From assembly GCA_002104945.1 (NCBI GenBank), contig MCFH01000065.1:124001-188000 (forward strand): DNA of 64,000 bases, in the 5' to 3' direction. The notes beneath the pieces are model-generated. The model did not search any database. It saw nothing but the letters and a program-made list of their open reading frames with translations, and was not told the DNA's origin. Below are positions 1 through 12,631 of this stretch, in pieces. The stretch is from Piromyces finnis. Taxonomy: Eukaryota; Neocallimastigomycota; Neocallimastigomycetes; Neocallimastigales; Neocallimastigaceae. Position 1 is the stretch's first letter. Every line of letters begins with the position of its first letter. The position numbers and the translations under genes were made by a program.

Positions 1-842
1 GTAGCCCATTAAAAGAAATTCCAATTTCTTTCACTGAAATTTTGAGTTTAAAAACTTTGTAAGGATAAAACTAAAACAACATAAATATATATTATAGATA
101 TATTTTACATTTGTCTCTAATATAAATATTATATAAATATTATAAAAAAAAAACTATTTTTTTTCTTAAAATCAATAAAACTTATTTTTAGAATTTTAAC
201 TCGTCAAAAGATTACAGAAATTCCAGAACAATTATCACATCTTGTTAATTTAGAAGTATTGTAAGTTGATAGGAAAGAAATAATAAAATAACATATTATA
301 ACAGTTATAATTATTATTATTATTATTATTCTAATTATTATTCTAATTATTATTATTATTATGTTTATTATTATTATTATTCTAATTATTCTAATTATTC
401 TAATTATTATTATTATTCTAATTATTATTATTATTATTATGTTATTTTTATTACTATATTCAATATATTCAATATATATTATTAATAACTCCATTTTAAA
501 TCCTATTTCCTATTCTTTATTTTTAGAAATTTGAACAATAATTTATTAAATTCTATTCCAGAATCTCTTAATGACTTGGAAAATCTTAAAGAAGTGTAAC
601 TATTTATTCCTCTCTCTAAAAAAAAAAAAAAAGATTAACATTAAAAAAAAAAACATTATATTAATTTTTTTTTATATTTTATTTAAAATAGTTATTTCAG
701 TGGTAATATTGAAGGAAGAATTTTAACTAATGACAGTCTTATTAAATGTTCCTATGATAATACTGGATCTCTTTGTAAAACCAAAGAAATGGATTGTTTA
801 GGGGATGAAAAATTAATGATTAATTTCTGTGATTCAGAATAA
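1..842 (+). CDS. 3' end of LRR protein gene, one repeat per exon (partial)
   Basis: This is the 3' part of a spliced gene whose start lies outside the window. Exons read as 1-58, 192-260, 527-595 and 692-842 (stop at 840-842), with donors GTAAGG, GTAAGT and GTAACT and TTTAG or ATAG acceptors. Each internal exon encodes one leucine-rich repeat of 23 codons (repeat cores EIPEQLSHLVNLEVL and SIPESLNDLENLKEV). Every intron cuts at the same phase-2 position in the repeat. The last exon encodes a cysteine-containing tail (four Cys) like the C-terminal cap of extracellular LRR proteins. The partner is unknown. A surface or secreted recognition role is inference from the cysteine cap; no signal peptide is visible because the 5' end is missing. 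The reading frame joins cleanly across all three introns, so I consider the exon model firm. Confidence 0.75.
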
Positions 843-3097
843 TTTGTTTGCTTTTTTTTTTTTTTTTTCTATCTTTTGGGAAATTATTAAAATTTATTAT
901 TTAATAGTTAATATACCATTTTTTTTTTAATATGAACTATTTCAGAAATTAAACAATAAAAAAAAATTAAATAATAAATCTTTTTTTTTTTTCTTCTTCT
1001 TCTTCTTTAAAATACAACATTAACTAAAATACTTTTTGAATAATATCATGGATATGGTGGAGGGGAAAAAAACAGAGATATACACCTTTTTTTTTTTGAA
1101 ATAGACCTAAAACATATCTAATAAATAATTATAAAGTTTTTTTTTTTTTTTAAATAGTATCCAACCACAACCACAATCCTTTTTTTTTTTTAAAAAGGTA
1201 TTTAATAAAATGATGGGTTTTTTTTTTTTTTTTTTTTTTTACATTTTTCAACACTTTTTACACCCAGAAATAATTCATTCATTTTTTTTTTTTTTCCAAA
1301 TACAATTACAATAAAATAAAATTAATATTTTCATCCATTTTTATCCATTCCTATTCCTACCATCTATTTAAATAATCTTTTTTTTTTTTTTATCTATTTC
1401 ATAATAATAAAGTTTAAAAATAGTTGATGCCGTTAAAAAAAAAAAAATTCATAATTATATTATTTGATGTTTTAAAGTTTTTTTTTTTGAATAAAAAGGA
1501 AAAGTTATTTAAAAAATTATTCAATAACACGCAACACGCTCAATGGCATTGCCCTGCCTGTTTAATATAAAACAATAAAACAACACAAATTCATTTTATT
1601 TTTATTTTTATTTTTGGTGGATTTTCCATCAATAATTTTGATTTAAAAAAATTTTTTTTATTTCTTCCTTCCTTTTAAAAAATTTTAAAAAAAGCTCTTT
1701 ACAAACAATAAAAAAAAAATGAACAAATGAACAAATGCTACTCTTCAAAAATTGTAGTCTTTAAGGATTATAAAAGACTTCCATTTCAACAACGATGGAA
1801 TGAGATAACCATGGACGTATCACAATTTTTTTTTTTTTTTTTCAAAAATAAATAATATAATTATTTATTAAAAAAAATTAATTATTTTTTGTTTTTTTAT
1901 TTTTAATTATTAATTATTTTTTGTTTTTTTTTTGTTTATGCCATTTCAATCAAAAATGATGCCATTTTTGGCATTTTTTATTCCCATTTTTGGTAATAAA
2001 TTTTTTACTTTTTTTTTTTATTACAAAATTTTTATTTTTTCTTCTCCTTTTCGTTTCATTTCAAGGTATTTTATTGGTCCATTTCTTTGTATGCAAGCCA
2101 TGCTAAAGTCCTAATACCTTGATATGATTGGTCAATTTTATTTTTAATGAATGGGAGAAGACACACCAAAAAACGTGCTCATTTTTTTTGTTTTTTTTCT
2201 AATTCCTTGGCCAAAATTGGCGCATAAAAAATGGCATGACGGCAGAAAAAGTAAACAAAAAAAAAAACGGCATTTCATGGTGAAATGGAAATTTGACGGA
2301 TGATAGGGATGATATTTATTATTGTGAAATTTATGATGATAAAATTTATTTATTTCATCATAAAATAATAAAATGACGCCATATTTTAAATAATAAAATG
2401 GGAATAAAAAATGGATGATTTTTTTATGCTTTTTTTTTTTTTAAAAAAAATTAGATTACTAATAAAAAAAAAAAAAGACATTGAATGGTGTCATTTATTT
2501 AATTTATGAGATTAATAAAATTTAAATTGTAAAATGAATTAATTAAATAATTTTATTTCATACTATATCATCATCCTATTTTATAATTAAATAAAATTAA
2601 TATTTTATAATTAATTTTTATTATTTTATTATTTTTTATAATTAATTTTTATTATTTTATTATTTATTTTTTATTTCATTCCTATTTCATACCATTTTTT
2701 ATATTTAAAAAAAAAATTTTTTTGGAATAAATTTTTATTCCAATTTTTAGGCTCAAAAAAAAAAATGATGCAATCTTTCAGAATTTTTATTATAAAAAAA
2801 TTCAAATAAAATTTTTTATGACAAATTTAGAAAATAAAAAAAATTACTAAAAAAGGAAAAAAAAATTTTTTTTTTATTTTTTTATTTTTTTTTTTTTATT
2901 TTTTATTAAAAAACGAAAGCAACTTTTTTTTAATTTTTTTTAAAAAAAAAACGAAAAAAAAACGAAAATCTAAAAAATTTCATCATTTTTAATTAAAAAA
3001 AAAAAAGAAAGAAAAAATCAAACCATCCATCAAAAATCAAAGAAAATCAACACATTTTATTATTAAAAAATTATTTATATTTCACCTTTTACCTCCA
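843..3097. other. Intergenic, no gene seen
   Basis: AT-rich spacer with many T and A tracts of 10-20 bases. Short open frames here are low-complexity Phe, Ile and Lys runs with no domain. From about 1930 to 2280 there are several copies of ATGGCATTT-like words on both strands, and TTGGCCAAAATTGGC at about 2207. These lie about 0.8-1.2 kb upstream of the CotH start and could be regulatory, but nothing proves it. An A-rich stretch at 2990-3060 probably holds the CotH 5' leader. Confidence 0.5.
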
Positions 3098-5892
3098 ATG
3101 AATTGTCTTTTATTTTCAAGTATCCTATTGTTTTCATTAATAGGAAATATTTATGGTCGTGTAGTAACATTTAGTCTTATAGCTTTTGGTAATCAAGTCA
3201 CTGTAACGTTTAATGGTCAAACTAAAAACTTAACTCCATTAGATAATTATTCAAGAGTATACCAGGTATCTGCTGAATGTCCAGACGAAGAATTTGAGTA
3301 AGATTTATAAAAATTTTAAAATATATAAAGATGATAGAATAGTTTAAAAAAAAATTTTAGTTTACATGTTTGATTGTTTCTAGAAAAAATGTTAAAAAGT
3401 AGTATAAATGATATATATGAATATATATGGGAATGTATATGTGAATGTATATATATGAATGTATATCTGATGTATATATGAATATATATATATGAATGTA
3501 TATATGAATGTATATCTGATGTATATGTGAATGTATATATGAATGTATATCTGATGTATATATGAATATATATATATGAATGTATATATGAATGTATATC
3601 TGATGTATATGTGAATGTATATATGAATGTATATCTGATGTATATATGAATATATATATATGAATGTATATATGAATGTATATCTGATGTATATATGAAT
3701 ATATATATATGAATGTATATATGAATGTATATCTGATGTATATGTGAATGTATATATGAATGTATATCTGATGTATATATGAATATATATATATGAATGT
3801 ATATATGAATGTATATATGAATGTATATCTGATGTATATGTGAATATATATATATGAATGTATATCTGATGTATATGTGAATATATATATATGAATGTAT
3901 ATATGAATGTATATCTGATGTATATGTGAATATATATATGAATGTATATATGAATGTATATCTGATGTATATGTGAATATATATATGAATGTATATATGA
4001 ATGTATATCTGATGTATATGTGAATATATATATATGAATGTATATCTGATGTATATATGAATATATATATATGAATGTATATATGAATGTATATCTGATG
4101 TATATGTGAATATATATATATGAATGTATATCTGATGTATATATGAATATATATATATGAATGTATATATGAATGTATATATCTGATGTATATCTGATGT
4201 ATATAATCTTGTATATCTTGTATATCTGGTGTATATATGTTATTTTTTGTAGGATAGATTGTTGAAAGAAAAAAAAACTAAACATCTCTATTTATTGTTG
4301 TTATTTATAGATATATTTATACTGTTGATGGTGTTTCAGAACAATTTATAAGAAGATTACCAAAAGATGAAAAAAGTACACATAACGAATTCTTTGGTAG
4401 AGAATTAACTGTAAGTCCATTAAAAGGATTAGGATATCCAGAAGATAAACCAATGTGGACTCGTACTATTGGAAAAACCCCTCTTTTTGATGATTCTTAT
4501 ATCCCAACAGTTATTATCGATGATAATTCTAGAGATTATTTCATTACAGGAAATGATACTTATACCATTGGTAGATTCACTATCGTTTTAAAAAATGAAA
4601 TATTCACTGAAACAAACGTTCCTTCCAAAGCTCAAAATCGTTACCAAGATAAATTCCAATGGAGAATTAAATTGGAAAATAAATTGTACAAGAGAAAGGT
4701 TTTCAAGTTCAGATCAAATCCAAATGACCCAGTCTTTTACCGTCAACAATTATACGCTGATGTCCTTTCCGCTATCGGTAACCCAGTTCACAACCAAATT
4801 GTTGTTCGTGCCTACTTATACGATGGTACCCCTCTCGGTTTGTATTTAATGATTGAAGTAAGTAATTCAAATTCATTTATTAAATCCCAATTTTACGGTA
4901 ACCGTGAAACCCATAAAATTAGTGTCCCAGAATCTGGATTAGGTGCCCCAATTGATTGTAATATGGGTGCTGACTTCACCTTGGGAGGTCCTTACAACGA
5001 ATTCTACGCTCAGGAAGGTCAATCCAACGAAAAAATTCCTTTCTTGATTGAAGCTATGCATGCTCTTGATGTCAATGATGAAGCTGCTGTAAAGAAATTT
5101 AGCAAGGAATGGTTCGATTTAGATATTTTCTTAAAGGCTATGGCTATGGAATATTTAACTGGTCACTGGGATTCTTACTGGATGTACAATACCAACTACG
5201 TCTTATATGATGATCCAACCGAATCTACTCCATCCACCTATAAATACTACTTTATTGATCAAGATTTCGATTTAACCTTTGGTATTAGTTTATCTCACTA
5301 TATTAATGTTTGGGAAGACGAATTCCCATTACAATCCTACAAGACATTAGTCGATATGGTTTGGAATACCGGAGATTATGAAAAACCAAACAGAGAAGCT
5401 ATCGATATGTTCTTAAAGGGCGGTGTCACCACAACTATGTTTGAAAATCATTTAATTGATATTGTTAAACACGTCTTTAACCCTGTTGCTTTGGGTCGTC
5501 GTGTCGATGAATACGTACGTCGTTACTCCAGTGAAATTGAATGGGATTACAGTATTGAACGTTTACACATTGCTACCGACCCAATTAAAGAAAGATACGT
5601 CTGGAATATTAATGATTATTACGAAAATTTAGATAGTACTCCAAAATCTACTTGTCGTTGGGGTTTAAGACAATATATTACTATGCGCGCTGAAGCTGTC
5701 GCTAAAGAATTTGGTTTTGAATGGGATAAAGTTCCATTAGAACCAAAATATGTTGAAATTTATAATACAAAGGAAGATTATAAACCTTCCAAGGATAGTG
5801 ATAAAGAAAGTGGTAGCGTAACCATCCAAGGAATGAATTCTACTTTGATTTTCATTACTTTAATCACCATCCTTTTTGGATTCTTCCTTTAA
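3098..5892 (+). CDS. Secreted CotH kinase-fold protein, probable GPI anchor
   Basis: A two-exon gene, 3098-3297 joined to 4311-5892, encodes 593 aa. The GTAAGA donor and TTATAG acceptor restore the frame exactly (GA|A). Residues 1-20 are a signal peptide ([20 protein letters not shown]). The CotH domain follows. The catalytic-loop equivalent is GHWDSYW around residue 351, and the metal-binding DQDFDLTFG is around residue 383, both matching the family's HWD...N and DxD...FG pattern. The last 20 residues are hydrophobic after a Ser/Gly-rich stretch, suggesting a GPI anchor. CotH in Bacillus is a spore-coat protein kinase. Anaerobic fungi carry many CotH proteins, some with dockerins; no dockerin is seen here. 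Surface placement is inferred; the substrate is unknown. The first exon is required: the open frame from 4453 alone would lack the signal peptide and the first 114 residues. Confidence 0.88.
3298..4310 (+). repeat. Minisatellite-filled intron of the CotH gene
   Basis: The intron is 1013 nt. From about 3410 to 4200 it consists of higher-order repeats of the words ATGAATGTATAT, CTGATGTATAT and GTGAATATATAT, arranged in irregular units of roughly 40-60 bp. The minus strand is open for 297 codons only because the repeat lacks stops in that frame; the translation is a Tyr/Ile/His/Ser repeat and is not a gene. Confidence 0.85.
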
Positions 5893-6600
5893 AACGATTC
5901 CACTATTAAAAAATAAAAAAAAATTTTTTTAATATATTTTTATCTCTTTTTTTTTTTTTTTTATTTCATATTCATAAAACATATTTTTTTAAATACTCAT
6001 ACATACATACATACATACATACTATATCTTTTAACCGATTTGATAAATAATATGATTAATTATAAAAATAAAAATAATACCTTTATATCTTTCAAAAAAA
6101 AAAAAAAAAACACAATTTTAATTATTTATTATTTATTAAAATAAAATCACATATATAATTATTAAAAAAAAGATTATTTTTTTTTTTTTATATTTTATTT
6201 TATTTTTAAAGTAAATCTATTTTTTTTTAAAGAAAAAAAAAAAAAAAGGATGATTTACAAAAATTAAAATTGAATTGTTTAATTTTGAATTTGGAAAAGA
6301 AGATTCAAAACAAAAACAAAATAACCAAAAACTAAAACTAAATAAAAAAAAAAAAAAAAAATGAAATTATAAGTTTTAATTGTTGGTGGTGTATTTTTTA
6401 TAAACTTTTAGAAATAAAAATTTGTTTTTCATACTAGAGAAAGGTTTATTGTTGTTGTTTATGGATGTTTTGAATTTTTAATAGATTTTACGTGAATTAT
6501 CTATTTATTTATTTATTTAAAAAAAAAAAAGTACAAGATATATAATGTTGAAAAAAAAATTTTTTTTATTAATACAATATAATATTTATTAAAAAAAAAA
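5893..6600. other. Intergenic, AT-rich
   Basis: Downstream of the CotH stop. It contains a CATA microsatellite at 6000-6020, several A/T homopolymers and a TTTA run near 6500. No coding or RNA feature was recognised. Confidence 0.5.
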
Positions 6601-6619
6601 AAAAAAAAAGCCATATATT

Positions 6620-7440
6620 TATATATAATACCAAATGGGTTCTTCTTTTTTTTTTTTTTTAATACTCTTCTACCTCCTGAACTTTCTACTTCTTCCGTTA
6701 CTAACCCATACTTTTTACAAATACTAATCAATGAATGGTTCTTGAAAACCAAATTTCATTTCTAAATCTTTTACAGACCAATTTGGATTTTCCATAAAAT
6801 CTTTAATAATAGTCAATTCATCATCATGAAGTTCTAAATACGCTTGTCTACTTTATCTATATATAATCTAAATGTATTATCAATTCTATTCTTAAGTATC
6901 CCTTTTTCTTCACCTTTTTTTTTTTTTTTCACCTTCAGAAAAACCAACTTCTTTACTTTTATGCAGAAGTTATTTCTGACAATAGTATATTTCTAGTCTC
7001 GTATAACTTTAGAAATTTATCATCCTTTGATAACTTTAACAGTTCTTTTCTTCTTGCTTCAAAAAATATTTGGGGTGTTGCTTCGTTTCTAAAATAAGCA
7101 TCGTTTGGTTCATTTCTCTAATGTTTTAATTGTAATATCCATTCTTTCTAATTTTCCTTGAGTTTTATCCTTATTTTCATTATTTTTTTTTTTAATAAGC
7201 GCTTTATCAGTTGATACTGGTACTATTTCTATATTAACAAACTCGATTTTTTTACTTAATCTTAAAATACCATTTAAAAAATGAATCATTAATCCTTTTG
7301 TTTTTCTCTACTCCAAAAAACATTTTTGAATACATTATCTAATGTTGGGTTTATATCAACTTCATAATCCTCCCTATTAATTTTATAACTTTCCCTTATA
7401 TATTCTTTAATTTCATTGTTGTTATCATGATTGTTGTATT
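6620..7440 (-). pseudogene. Decayed PDDEXK_2 (Rpn-like) family gene
   Basis: Read on the minus strand from about 7440 down, fragments in shifting frames match the layout of PDDEXK_2 transposase-family proteins. The N-terminal part reads like INPTLDNVFKNVFG, then EKNKRLMIHFLNGILRLSKK. Further on come EARRKELLKLSKDDKFLKLYE, a GEKKKKGEEKG-like linker and a C-terminal helix like ICKKYGLVTEEVE. These resemble the family's VFG...FLNSIL start and its EARxK...GxxEG...GLSxEEIE end. The nuclease core between them seems mostly missing. Several frameshifts and stops make it a clear pseudogene. The family is common in anaerobic fungi and gut bacteria. The assignment rests on recalled family patterns, so confidence is moderate. 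Confidence 0.45.
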
Positions 7441-7449
7441 GGCACAGTT

Positions 7450-8671
7450 ATGGATATCTACTTTATTGTCTATTATGAATTTTACAAATATATTATTTTG
7501 ACAAAATATAATCAATGATAAATGTCTGTACCTATTTTTTAATATTTTCTCGAGCACCAAGGTTAACCAGTATTTTTACGTATAAACTTTTAATTTTGCA
7601 TACGTATATAATAACTAAAGGGAGTTCCATCAACCTATTTTCTTTATTTCATTCTCAACTATCATTCTTACATTGGCTTCATTCTTCTTTTCACAAGCAA
7701 CTATTAATGGAATAATAATTATTATTATTTTCTTTATTCGAATCAACATCGTTTTGAATTAAAAGCTTAATCAGTTCTTCATTATCATTATTATATCCAG
7801 TAATTAAAGGAAGATATCCAAATTTACCCTCTTTATGAGGTGTCGACTCTATGGCAAATTAACGTTTCTGCTATTTCCGCATTATTATTCTTTCAAAAAA
7901 TGGCAATGAAAAAGTATCTGTATTTATTTTCTTTATTAACGTCAACGTCTAGATGTATTAACACAACGACAATATCAATATTGACATACAAAAATCAATA
8001 GAGAATTTAATATTGACTTTTTTCTATTTAAAAAAAAAAAAAAAAAAATTTTTTTTTTCATGATATATTAAATATTTTATAATATTTTGATTCTTCGTTT
8101 CTAAGAGCTGCCCTTAATGGACTCAAACCCTATCTATTTTTTTATTGGTATCAGCACCTTTTTTTAGCTAAAAAGATCTACAACATTTTCATTATTTTTT
8201 TAATTAAAGGTAAGTAGAGTTATAATTCTTCACTATAGTAATAGCGCCCCATGTACTAATTAATCTTTCTATCCTTCATTAGTTCTATCAATATCAATTA
8301 AATAGTGACATAAAATGAATAATGTTGTATTAAGAACCCTCAAAATCAATATGATTTAATTTATTTCATTCATTAATCAATTCATTATCCTTGGTAATAG
8401 CTATCCTATTCATTAAAGTCATCTACTTTATTTCCTTCAAAAAAATTTTTTTTTTTTAATTAATAAAATTAAGGAGGATTAAGTTATTCATCATCACTTT
8501 ATTCATAATAAAGTTTGAAAATTTATTATTTTCCTTAAAATCATATATATATATATATATATTAATTCCAAGTCATTCTTATTCAATTGCTGATGATTAC
8601 CAAATTTTAACCTTGATTCATTTGTAGAAACCATATATAAAATTTAAAAGATTTTTACTTTTATTTTCCAT
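7450..8671 (-). pseudogene. Decayed ankyrin-repeat gene
   Basis: On the minus strand an ATG at 8669-8671 starts MENKSKNLLNFIYGFYK and soon shifts frame. Downstream, ankyrin-like pieces appear in different frames: KGADTNKKID then SPLRAALRNE near 8150-8090, PLITGYNNDNEELIKLLIQND near 7840-7760, PLIVACEKKNEANVRMIVEN near 7720-7650, and FVKFIIDNKVDIH near 7500-7460. These match the helix-turn-helix core of ankyrin repeats. Stops and shifts occur throughout, including at A/T homopolymers. It abuts the PDDEXK_2 remnant on the same strand; whether they were ever one gene is unclear. Confidence 0.55.
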
Positions 8672-9893
8672 TTTTATATTAAATACCAAATATATCTATA
8701 TATTATATATTATCTATGAATTTTTTGTTTTTAAAAAAAAAATATTTAAAATTATAATAATTATTTTTCCTTTGTTCATCATATTTTTCTTTAACCAAAA
8801 AAAAAAAAAAATTTAACATAATAATAATAATAATCGAAAAAATCATTTTATATATATAATTTTCTTTTATGATGTTCATTTTCTTTTAAATAAATTTTTA
8901 ATTCCAATTTTTTTTTTCATTTCCACTAATTTAATTCGATTATTCCTAATCTATGTCTTTCATCCGCTTAACCATTCTCTTTCCCTTTGACAAAAATGAA
9001 ATATGATTTAAAAGTATCATCGAATACTTTTATATTTACACATATTTACTTGATAACTCATAGTAAATCTAATAACTATATATATAAATAAATGAATAAA
9101 TGAATGAATTTAATAATTAAAAAAAAAACTATCATATCTAATGTTCATATACTCTGGATACGCATAGCTTAAATAAAAATGAAAAGACAGAATAGTGTTT
9201 ATAAAAATTAACACTATTAAATTAATCTTCCTATTTACAATATAATACACTATCTACAAAATATATAAGAATATCTTTTATTATTAAGAATTTCCATATA
9301 TTTAAAAAAAAAAAAAAAACTCTGTAATTTTAATATTAATTTTTTTTAAATACCTATGTAAAATAATGCATGTATGAGTTGTTTTTTTTTTTTATCACTA
9401 TATTGTATTATAAAAAAAAAACAAATAATATCCTTCTAATTAAAAATATTTTATTTATTGAATAATCCATATATAATTATAATTATATATTATAGAGTTC
9501 ATTTAAAAAAAAGAGAGAGAAATAAATAAAATAACCTATAAAATCCTTCTTTAAACGATATAAATAAAAAATTTTTGACAACTTTCTTTTTAATTATAAA
9601 AAAAAAATTTTTTTTTTTTACTTTTTATTATTAATAATATTTTATTTTTATAAAAAGTATAAAATAAAAAAAAAAAAAGGTAATTGTTAAACTTTGTTTT
9701 TAAATAAAAATAAAGAGAAAAAAAATTAAAAAGAAATCATTCATTGAAAGTATAAAAAAAATAAAATATATATTTAATAATTTATAAATGTTTAATTATA
9801 TTAAAAAAAAAAACAGTAACAATGAATTAATGTATTAAATAAATTATAGAATGTTAATTTGTAAGTTGCTTTTTCATTTTATATCAATATTTA

Positions 9894-9971
<78 letters not shown>

Positions 9972-11779
9972 ACAAAAAGATATTAATTATATAAAAAGGT
10001 CGGATTTGAAATGTTTAAGGAGAGAATGATTCAAAAGTCAGTAGTAGCAAAGTAAAAAGATCTTTTTATATATATATATATAAAATAATAAAAATAGGGT
10101 TAAATGTTGATTACTACAAAAAAGTACTTTTTATAATGCATCAGTTTTTGAAAGGAAATTTTGAAAATTTTCTCTAAATTATTAGTTTTTATAATAAAAT
10201 GATTAGAATCCTTCTTTAAAAAACAATTCAAATCATTGAAAAAATCAGATTCTTTGTAGCATAAATTAACATTAGCATTAATTATTGAATAAAAAATGTA
10301 TGTAGGAATAATTCATATACAAGTGGCAAATTTAATTAATGTAAAAGATAATTACATTTTTATGGATTCTGTAATATAAATTTGAAAGATCTAAGACATA
10401 TAATTAATTTAAATTAAAATTATCTTTCAATTTTAATAATTGAATTTATATAATATAAATAAGAATAATATAAATAATATATGGATAATATTTAATTAAT
10501 TAATAAATAATATATAGATAATAATAATTAACAAATAAATAATTAATTAATTAAATAAGAGAAAAAATAAATATTAGTTTAAAAAGTTTAAGTATTCTAT
10601 TCAATAATGAATAAATTACCCCAATTTAATTTTTATCAGATTATTATGTTTGTTTGATGTTGAAATTAAAAGTAATTATGTTTTATAAATGACTTTTTTT
10701 TTATATATATATGTATAATTACTTTATTACTAAAAAAGGTAAAAATTAATTTATTATTTTCTTTTTTTTTTTTTTTATTAATTTTTACCTTTTTTAGTAA
10801 TAATCTAAAAAAAATAAGTGACTTAACAAAATTAATCTATTCCTTGTCAAATAATATTTTTAATATAAAAAATTTTTTAATTAATTTTTCTATGAAGTTT
10901 GTATTAAGATGTGGCTTTAACTTTTAAATTAATACGTTATTACATTCTTATTCCTTTTGCATTTAGGGAAGTGATTTTAAAAAAAGTCTTCTTTATCAGC
11001 AATCTAATAAATCATTCTTATCATCCTAAATAATAATAGACACATTAACATATAATTGTTAATTAAATAATAGTATAACATTAAAAAGTTTAAATAAAGT
11101 TATTGTCAAAATCTAACAAACTTTTTATTGTTAATTCAACTTTATCATAATTTAGGATAAATAGAGTTAATTTTAAATATTTAAATTTAATTATTGACAT
11201 ATAAAAATATTATCAATTTGGTATAAATACATTTATATATATATATATATATAGCTATGTATATCAATGAATATCCCAATTTGAAATTTTGAGTTTGGAG
11301 AAAAAAAAGAAATAATAATTTTTTTTTTATATATATCTACTAATTGAATAATATTAAATAAAAATTTAATGCTTATAATAGAATAATAATAATTTGAAAA
11401 TTGATAACTTTATCAAATACGCTCTTGCTTTCTTTCTTTCTTTCTTTTTTTTTATCTCCTCACCATTAAATAACTAATAAAAGGCATCTATTCAGAAATT
11501 ATACTTGATGTATCCAATAATTCAAAGGGAAATTTTATGGTGATTAGTCCACATTATGTAGCTAATAAAATTTTAAAATTAACATAAATTAAATTTTTAT
11601 AATGAAATAAAATAATTAAAAATGTTTAAAATTTCTATAAATAGAAAATTAAAAAAAAAAAAAAAAAATTCATAGACTTGAATACTATTTTCCTTTTTAC
11701 ACGAAAAGAAATATTGAAATAGTTTTTTTTTTTATTCTTTATTTTTTTTGTAAATTTGTTAATAATATATAAAATCAAT
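8672..11779. other. Intergenic, AT-rich with microsatellites
   Basis: No gene recognised. It holds a long ATT triplet run at 9893-9969, TA runs near 8547, 10067 and 11235, and the perfect hairpin at 10726-10801 listed separately. Short open frames are low-complexity. Confidence 0.5.
10726..10801. repeat. Perfect 25-bp inverted repeat (hairpin)
   Basis: Positions 10726-10750 are the exact reverse complement of 10777-10801. The arms are built around TACTAAAAAAGGTAAAAA, and the loop is 26 nt, T-rich. No coding region lies nearby on either side. It could be a miniature inverted-repeat element or a structured transcript end; no target-site duplication was evident. Confidence 0.8.
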
Positions 11780-12594
11780 ATGGTAAGGAAAAGAGTTAAA
11801 TTAACCATAATAATTTCAATAATTATTATTTTGTTTTTACATGGGAAAATAAAATTCTCTTCTATTGAAAAGGCAAACATTAATTCATTTAAAAAAATAA
11901 AAGGTAAGAATAAAGATAGTTTTAATAATAAAAAGCATAATTAAGAATAATAAAATACCAACAACACATAATAACCTAATAATCATAATATAATAGCAAT
12001 AATAATTAGAATAATAATAAAATATTCATTCATTATTCAATTATTTATTTTCAATATAGAACTAGACACAGAAGAAATAAAAACTAGTAATACAAAAGAA
12101 GATATTCCTTTTAATATTAAAAATGAAGGTAAGGACATGCGTAATAATAAAAAACATTATTAATAATAAATAAATAAAAATATATGATTTTTATAAATAT
12201 TATTTTCAATTTAGATAAAGAAAACATAATATTTGATGATAATAAAAAAACAAATATTCATTTTAGTAATAATAATACGAAAGGTAAGGATATGCATAAT
12301 AATAATAATAATAATAATAATTAATAATATATGTAATAATAATAATAAGTAATAATACAAGTAATAATAATAATAATAATAGTAATAATAATTAGAATAA
12401 TAATAATATATTTTCGTTATTATTAATAAATAAAAATACTAAAAAAAAATAAAAAAAAATACATTATAAATTATAAAAATATATGATTTTTATAAATATT
12501 ATTTTCAATTTAGATAAAGAAAACATAGTATTTGATGATAATACAAAGACAAACATTCATTTTAGTAATAATAATACAAAAGGTAAGGACATGC

Positions 12595-12631
<37 letters not shown>

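Noticed and set aside
204-494. 96-aa open frame on the minus strand
   Set aside because: Translation of an ATT/TAA microsatellite inside an intron of the LRR gene; only Ile runs.
1932-2114. 60-aa Phe-rich frame upstream of CotH
   Set aside because: Low complexity, no usual start context, no conserved features; more likely a promoter-region artefact.
3392-4285. 297-aa open frame on the minus strand
   Set aside because: It lies entirely in the CotH intron minisatellite and translates to a Tyr-Ile-His repeat without any start context.
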